Source: Bog-473 sp963777485
Lineage (GTDB): Bacteria; Actinomycetota; Acidimicrobiia; Acidimicrobiales; RAAP-2
DNA length: 64,000 nt
Reading direction: 5' to 3'
Assembly (NCBI GenBank): GCA_963777485.1
Contig: CAVZQP010000002.1
Location: forward strand, 682,001-746,000
In this document: piece after piece, positions 59,571 through 64,000 of the stretch
Position numbering within the stretch: the first letter of the stretch is position 1
Layout of the letters: every line of letters begins with the position of its first letter
Made by a program: the position numbers and the translations under genes
Notes under the pieces: generated by a model
Told to the model about the DNA's origin: nothing
What the model saw: only the letters and a program-made list of their open reading frames with translations
Databases searched by the model: none

Positions 59571-60964
59571 CCCGCGACGAGATGCGGGCCGCAGACGCGG
59601 CCGCGCTGTCGGAGGTCTCGCACGAGACGCTCGTCCAGCGCGCCGGCACGGCGGTGGGAGTGGCTGCGCTGCGGATGCTCGGGGGCGCCTACGGGCGCCG
59701 CGTGGTCGTCGTCGCGGGCAAGGGCAGCAACGGCGCCGACGCTCTGGTTGCTGCGGACCTCATGAAGCGGCGAGGGGCGCGCGTCACGGTGCTGGAAGCA
59801 TCGACGATCGGGGAGGGCGCAACGCTGCCGGCGTGTGACCTGGTCATCGACGGTGCGTACGGGACGGGCTTCCGCGGTTCATACGCCGCGCCTCGGGTAC
59901 CCGCGGGCTCGGGCGTCCTCGCCATCGACATCCCCTCGGGCATCGACGCCGACACGGGGGAGGCGCCAGGCGATGCGGTGCGGGCGGACCGCACGGTGAC
60001 ATTCGCCGCGCTCAAGCCCGGGCTGCTGCAGGGCGCAGGGCCGGCGCAGACCGGCACGGTGGAAGTGGCGGACATCGGGATCGGGTTCCCCGTTCCTCGG
60101 GCATCGCTCATGGAAGATGCCGACGTCGCCGCGTTGTTGGCGATGCGTGAACGGGGCGTCAACAAGTGGACGAACGCGGTGGGCGTCGCTGCGGGGTCGG
60201 CCGGCATGGAGGGTGCAGCGGTTTTGTGCACTCGAGGTGCCATGGCTGGGGGCTCCGGCATGATCCGCCTCGGGTCACCGGGGGACCCCGAGGCGGCGTG
60301 GCCGATCGAGGTCGTGCGCATGCACCTCCCGGCCGAGGGGTGGTCCGGTGCGTTCTTGGAAGCGGCGTCGAAGTGCAAGGCGATCGTCGTCGGCCCTGGA
60401 CTCGGGACCGACGAGGCGGTGGCGGAGGAGGTCCGCGCCGTCGTGGCCAACGCACCGGTGCCGCTCGTGATCGATGCCGACGCGCTGACGGCGCTCGGCG
60501 ACGTGTCGTCGGCGCGCACTCTCCTGGACAAGCGCAGCGCGCCGAGCGTCTTGACCCCCCACGACGGCGAGTACGCCCGGCTGTCCGGGGCGGCTCCGGG
60601 GGAGGACCGTCTCGTAGCGGCGCGGCGGCTGGCCGACGCGGTCGGCGTGGTGGTGTTGCTCAAGGGGCCGCTCACCGCGGTGGCCCGGCCGGGAGGCGGG
60701 GCCACCGATGTGCTCCTTTCGAACGCGGGCGGCCCGGCGCTGGCCACGGCCGGCAGTGGCGACGTGCTCTCGGGCGTGATCGGCGCGTTCTTGGCGCGCG
60801 GCGTCGGGGCGCACGAGGCGGCGGCGCTGGCCGCGCTCGTGCACGGCCGCGCGGCATCGCTGGGGCCGAGTCAGGGCCTGGTGGCCGGAGACCTGCCGGA
60901 ACTGGTGGCACGGTTCTTGTCCGGGTGCGCACCGGACGCCCGAGCCGGGGACGACGATGGCTGA
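59555..60964 (+). CDS. nnr: Bifunctional NAD(P)H-hydrate epimerase/dehydratase
   Basis: 469-aa two-domain repair enzyme for hydrated NAD(P)H. The N-terminal epimerase domain (about 1-210) has VVVVAGKGSNGADALVAADL and CDLVIDGAYGTGF. The C-terminal ADP-dependent dehydratase domain (about 215-460) has GPGLGTDEAV, then VIDADALTALG, TPHDGEYARL and ATAGSGDVLSGVIGAFLARG. It overlaps acpS upstream and alr downstream. Confidence 0.96.
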   Translation: MRAVLTRDEMRAADAAALSEVSHETLVQRAGTAVGVAALRMLGGAYGRRVVVVAGKGSNGADALVAADLMKRRGARVTVLEASTIGEGATLPACDLVIDGAYGTGFRGSYAAPRVPAGSGVLAIDIPSGIDADTGEAPGDAVRADRTVTFAALKPGLLQGAGPAQTGTVEVADIGIGFPVPRASLMEDADVAALLAMRERGVNKWTNAVGVAAGSAGMEGAAVLCTRGAMAGGSGMIRLGSPGDPEAAWPIEVVRMHLPAEGWSGAFLEAASKCKAIVVGPGLGTDEAVAEEVRAVVANAPVPLVIDADALTALGDVSSARTLLDKRSAPSVLTPHDGEYARLSGAAPGEDRLVAARRLADAVGVVVLLKGPLTAVARPGGGATDVLLSNAGGPALATAGSGDVLSGVIGAFLARGVGAHEAAALAALVHGRAASLGPSQGLVAGDLPELVARFLSGCAPDARAGDDDG

Positions 60965-62207
60965 CGGCGCGCCGATGCGGTCGGTACACCCTTTGAGCGG
61001 TGTGGACGGGGTGGAGCTCCCGAGCGAGGCGACCATGGCCCAGGGCCACTCGCGACCGGCATGGGCCGAGATCGATCTCTCTGCCGTCACCCACAACGCC
61101 CGAGTCCTGGCCGGAGTGGCCGCGCCCGCCGAGCTGTGCGCCGTCGTCAAGGCCCACGGTTATGGGCACGGCGGCCCAGCGGTCGCCCGTGCCGCCCTCG
61201 CCGGCGGCGCGCAGCGGTTGGCGGTGGCCTTGGTGGACGAGGGCGTCGAACTGCGCGAGCACGGGATCACCGGCCCGGTCCTGCTGCTGAGTGAGTGCGG
61301 GTCGGACGCCGTCGAGACCGCTATCGAATTCGGACTGACGCCGACGTTGTACTCGACTGAGGCAATTGCCGCTTTCGCCGCGGGTGCGCGCGCTGCAGGA
61401 CGGCAGTTGTCGGTGCATTTGAAGGTCGACACCGGGATGCACCGGGTGGGCGCGGCGCCCGAGAACTTCGTGGCGCTGGCCGAGGAGGTCGTTCGCGAGC
61501 CGTCGCTCGAGCTCGAGGGCGTGTGGACGCACCTCCCCGTGGCCGACGGCGAACAGGAAGAGGACCGCTCATATACGGAAGGCCAGCTCGACCTCTTCGA
61601 CCGCCTCGTGGCCGACCTGGCGGCCGCGGGGATCGAGGCGCCACTGGTGCACGCCGCCAATACCGCGGGGAGCATCGCCTTCCCCCGTTCGCGCCACGCC
61701 ATGGTGCGCTGCGGCATCGGCCTGTACGGCTACCTGCCCGGTTCCGCTGTGCAGCGGGCGTTCGAGGAGCAGGCCACCGGTGAGGTCATGCGTCCGGCCA
61801 TGGCGCTCAAGGCGCGCGTCGTCGCGGTGCGGGAGCTCGAGGCGGGGGAGCGCCCGTCCTACGGCCGCCTCCGGCCCCTGCCGTCGCGTGCGTTCGTGGC
61901 GACCGTGCCCATCGGGTATGCCGACGGCGTGCCACGCGCCCTTTTCGACGCGGGCTATGAGGTGCTGGTCGGCGGCGTTCGCCGGCCGCTCGCGGGCATG
62001 GTCACCATGGACCAGATCGTGATCGACTGCGGCGACGACGATTCGGTGCAGCCCGGCGACGAGGTGGTGCTGCTCGGTACGCAGGGCGACGAGACGATCA
62101 CGGCGGACGACTGGGCCGGCATGCTCGGGACGATCAGCTATGAGGTGGTGTGCGGCGTCGGTCCGCGTATGCCGCGGGTATTGCTGCACCGCTCCGGCGG
62201 TGTCTGA
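60957..62207 (+). CDS. alr: Alanine racemase
   Basis: 416-aa PLP enzyme making D-alanine for peptidoglycan. WAEIDLSAVTHNARVL opens the barrel, the PLP lysine is K65 in CAVVKAHGYGHG (many family members have KADAYGHG), KVDTGMHRVG follows, and the C-terminal domain carries the PSYGR Tyr and VPIGYADGV. About 28 extra N-terminal residues; the ATG at 61035 would give a more usual start. It overlaps nnr by 8 bp. Confidence 0.96.
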   Translation: MADGAPMRSVHPLSGVDGVELPSEATMAQGHSRPAWAEIDLSAVTHNARVLAGVAAPAELCAVVKAHGYGHGGPAVARAALAGGAQRLAVALVDEGVELREHGITGPVLLLSECGSDAVETAIEFGLTPTLYSTEAIAAFAAGARAAGRQLSVHLKVDTGMHRVGAAPENFVALAEEVVREPSLELEGVWTHLPVADGEQEEDRSYTEGQLDLFDRLVADLAAAGIEAPLVHAANTAGSIAFPRSRHAMVRCGIGLYGYLPGSAVQRAFEEQATGEVMRPAMALKARVVAVRELEAGERPSYGRLRPLPSRAFVATVPIGYADGVPRALFDAGYEVLVGGVRRPLAGMVTMDQIVIDCGDDDSVQPGDEVVLLGTQGDETITADDWAGMLGTISYEVVCGVGPRMPRVLLHRSGGV

Positions 62208-62772
62208 CGCCGACAAGCTCGAGCGGCTGCGCGTCACTGCGTCGACCTGCACCCTGTGCCCGCTCGCGGCGGGCCGCACCCAGGTCGTCTTCGGTGTGGG
62301 CAACCCGGCGGCCGACCTGCTCTTCGTCGGTGAGGGGCCGGGCCGTGAGGAGGATCTTGCCGGCGAGCCCTTCGTCGGCCGCTCGGGCAAGCTGCTCGAC
62401 CGGCTCATGTGGGAGGAGATCGGGCTCACCCGGGCCGAGTGCTACATCGCCAACGTCGTCAAGTGCCGGCCCCCCAACAACCGAAACCCGGCGCCCAACG
62501 AGATCGAGGCCTGCCGGCCCTACCTGACCGAGCAGATCGCGCTCATTGCGCCCGCGGTCATCGTCACCTTGGGCAACTTCGCCACCAAGTTGCTGCTCGA
62601 CAGCGCGCGTGGCATCCGCGAGCTGCGCGGACAGGTCTTCGAGCGCGAGGAGGCGCAACTGGTGCCGACGTACCACCCGGCGTACGCGCTGCGTGCCGGC
62701 GGCGAGGCCCTGGCCGAGATGCGGGCGGACTTCGTCCGGGCCAAGCGCCTCATCGGCGCGGGGCCCCGATGA
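62200..62772 (+). CDS. Uracil-DNA glycosylase family 4 (Fe-S)
   Basis: 190-aa family-4-type uracil-DNA glycosylase. The four cluster cysteines are C17, C20, C89 and C105 (CTLC, then VVKCRPP and EACRPYL). Motif A is FVGEGPGREEDLAGEPFVG, and PTYHPAYALR holds the second active-site motif. The GTG overlaps the alr stop, and its stop overlaps the tsaE ATG. Confidence 0.94.
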   Translation: MSDADKLERLRVTASTCTLCPLAAGRTQVVFGVGNPAADLLFVGEGPGREEDLAGEPFVGRSGKLLDRLMWEEIGLTRAECYIANVVKCRPPNNRNPAPNEIEACRPYLTEQIALIAPAVIVTLGNFATKLLLDSARGIRELRGQVFEREEAQLVPTYHPAYALRAGGEALAEMRADFVRAKRLIGAGPR

Positions 62773-63314
62773 GCGCCGAGGTGATCGGCGGCGCCCGCTG
62801 GCCCGTGGAGGCGACGACCAGCTCGCCCGACGAGACTCGGGCGCTCGCCGCGGCGCTGGCCCCGCTGTGCCGTGCCGGCGACGTCGTCCTGCTGGTGGGT
62901 CACCTCGGGGCCGGAAAGACCGTCTTTGCCCAGGGCTTCGCCGGCGCGCTCGGTGTCGCCGGCCCGGTAACCAGCCCGACCTTCGCTCTGGTGCGCCACT
63001 ACCGCTGCGGGCCCGACAGCCCGGTGGGCACCCTCATCCACGCGGACGTGTACCGGACGGGCTCGGTGGCCGAGGTGACCGACCTGGCGCTCGCCGAGCT
63101 GGTCGAGGAAGACGCCGTCGCGTTGGTCGAATGGGGCGACATGGCCGCACCGGCGCTGGGAGACAGCGCGCTCGAGGTGACGCTGGTCGTGCCCGACACG
63201 TCGGCGAACCCGGAGGTACGCAGCGCCGCGGTCGTGGGGCGCGGGCGCTGGTCGGAGCGGGCCGGCGAGGTGGCCGCGGTGCTCGAACCCGTGGCGGGGC
63301 GGGACGCGCGGTGA
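62769..63314 (+). CDS. tsaE: tRNA threonylcarbamoyladenosine biosynthesis ATPase TsaE
   Basis: 181-aa P-loop protein needed with TsaB/TsaD for the t6A modification of tRNA. Walker A is GHLGAGKT (44-51); GPVTSPTFALVRHY, LIHADVYRTG and ALVEWGDM are family blocks. The ATG overlaps the upstream stop and its stop overlaps the tsaB GTG. Confidence 0.95.
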   Translation: MSAEVIGGARWPVEATTSSPDETRALAAALAPLCRAGDVVLLVGHLGAGKTVFAQGFAGALGVAGPVTSPTFALVRHYRCGPDSPVGTLIHADVYRTGSVAEVTDLALAELVEEDAVALVEWGDMAAPALGDSALEVTLVVPDTSANPEVRSAAVVGRGRWSERAGEVAAVLEPVAGRDAR

Positions 63315-64000
63315 GCCCCGTCGGCGGTGACGTGGCTGCCGTCGCGATCGAGACGGCGACCGAGACGGTGGGTGTGGCCGTGCGCACGGCCGACGGTGTC
63401 GAGGCCGAGTTCGCGTTGACCGGAAGGCGGCGTCATGTCGAGACGCTGACGCCAGCGCTCGAGCACCTGCTCGCACGGGTTGGCCTCGTCCCGGGCGACC
63501 TGGGCGTCGTCGCCGTGGACATCGGTCCCGGGCTGTTCACCGGGCTCCGGGTGGGGGTCGCCGCGGCCAAGGGACTGGCGCAGGCGCTCGGCATCGGGGT
63601 GGTCTGCGCCACGAGCCTCGACGTCCTGACCGCCGCCGCGGCCGAGGGCGGATTGAGCGGTCTCGTGCTGGCCTGCGTCGACGCCCGGCGTGGCGAGGTG
63701 TTCGCCGCGGTGCGCGAGCTGGACCGGGGAGGCGAGACCGTGGCGGAGCCACTCGCGCCGGCACTCTGGGCGCCGGGCGAGCTGACCGCCGCGCTCGGCC
63801 GGCTGGCGGAGGCACCGGTGTTCGCGGTGGGCGACGGGGCGCAGCGATACCGAGAGGTCTTGTCGACGGCATCAGGGGTTCACGTCATTGCGCCGGCGCT
63901 CTCCTTCCCGCCACCCTCGACGCTGCTCCGTCTCGCGCTGGAGCGTCTCGCGAGGGGTGAAGCGCGAGTCGAGGCAGCGTCGGTCGTTCCTCTGTACATG
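63311..64000 (+). CDS. tsaB: tRNA threonylcarbamoyladenosine biosynthesis protein TsaB (3' end cut)
   Basis: 230 codons are visible with no stop before the window ends. ASKHA-fold protein beginning with VAAVAIETATETVGVAV, with VAVDIGPGLFTGLRVGVAAA and VLACVDARRGEVFAAVREL. The last residues (VVPLYM) match the usual family ending 'P.Y.R', so at most a short tail, or a RimI fusion, is missing. GTG overlaps tsaE (GTGA). TsaB partners TsaD in t6A synthesis. Confidence 0.93.
   Translation, partial: MSPVGGDVAAVAIETATETVGVAVRTADGVEAEFALTGRRRHVETLTPALEHLLARVGLVPGDLGVVAVDIGPGLFTGLRVGVAAAKGLAQALGIGVVCATSLDVLTAAAAEGGLSGLVLACVDARRGEVFAAVRELDRGGETVAEPLAPALWAPGELTAALGRLAEAPVFAVGDGAQRYREVLSTASGVHVIAPALSFPPPSTLLRLALERLARGEARVEAASVVPLYM

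Noticed and set aside
62960..62985. Further copy of the GGTAACC-type element in tsaE
   Set aside because: Only a half-site within conserved coding sequence (GPVTSPTF); no palindrome and not near a promoter.

Overview
High-GC bacterial chromosome, probably Actinomycetota. The evidence is a small acyl-CoA carboxylase epsilon-like subunit next to the carboxyltransferase, many GTG starts, apparently leaderless promoters (TANNNT 6-9 nt before the start codon), zinc-type S14, and the gene order rplM-rpsI-glmM. Crotonyl-CoA carboxylase/reductase together with an ethylmalonyl-CoA-type mutase, and a CysN-CysC fusion, would fit an Acidimicrobiia-like lineage, but that placement is inference. No tRNA, rRNA, CRISPR, IS or prophage was seen. 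The window is almost wholly coding and cuts a gene at each end.

Layout. 1-2790: sulfate activation (cysD cut at the left edge, cysNC). 2802-6968: accessory genes (anchored beta-propeller, NTF2-like, small HTH, transglutaminase-like, hemerythrin with a basic tail, DUF1345). 6972-19017: acyl-CoA metabolism centred on the ethylmalonyl-CoA pathway (epimerase, Ccr, thiolase, hydroxybutyryl-CoA dehydrogenase, Ecm, acyl-CoA carboxylase beta and epsilon), interrupted by sixA-lysC, two cyclophilins and an S51-like protein. 19188-26410: a translationally coupled branched-chain-amino-acid-type ABC transporter operon that also encodes an unrecognised surface protein and a small membrane protein. 26599-50205: the str, S10, spc and alpha ribosomal clusters in near-continuous order (rpsL to truA), including secY, adk, map, infA and rpoA, with a FUSC-like membrane gene inserted between map and infA. 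50240-54623: hypothetical protein, YceH-like, orphan FtsX-type permease, and a two-gene HTH mini-operon. 54889-64000: rplM-rpsI-glmM-glmS-acpS-nnr-alr-udg-tsaE-tsaB (tsaB cut at the right edge).

How they work together. Thiolase, 3-hydroxybutyryl-CoA dehydrogenase, Ccr, epimerase, Ecm and acyl-CoA carboxylase would carry acetyl-CoA through ethylmalonyl-CoA and on towards methylmalonyl-CoA. A near-palindrome of consensus GGTTACCGGCCGGTAACC lies in the ccr/thiolase divergent promoter and in the hydroxybutyryl-CoA dehydrogenase promoter, which suggests one local regulator. Five ribosomal proteins (L4, L22, S3, L29, S17) carry long low-complexity Ala/Glu/Asp/Lys extensions. Most genes in the ribosomal block start within the stop codon of the previous gene, implying translational coupling.
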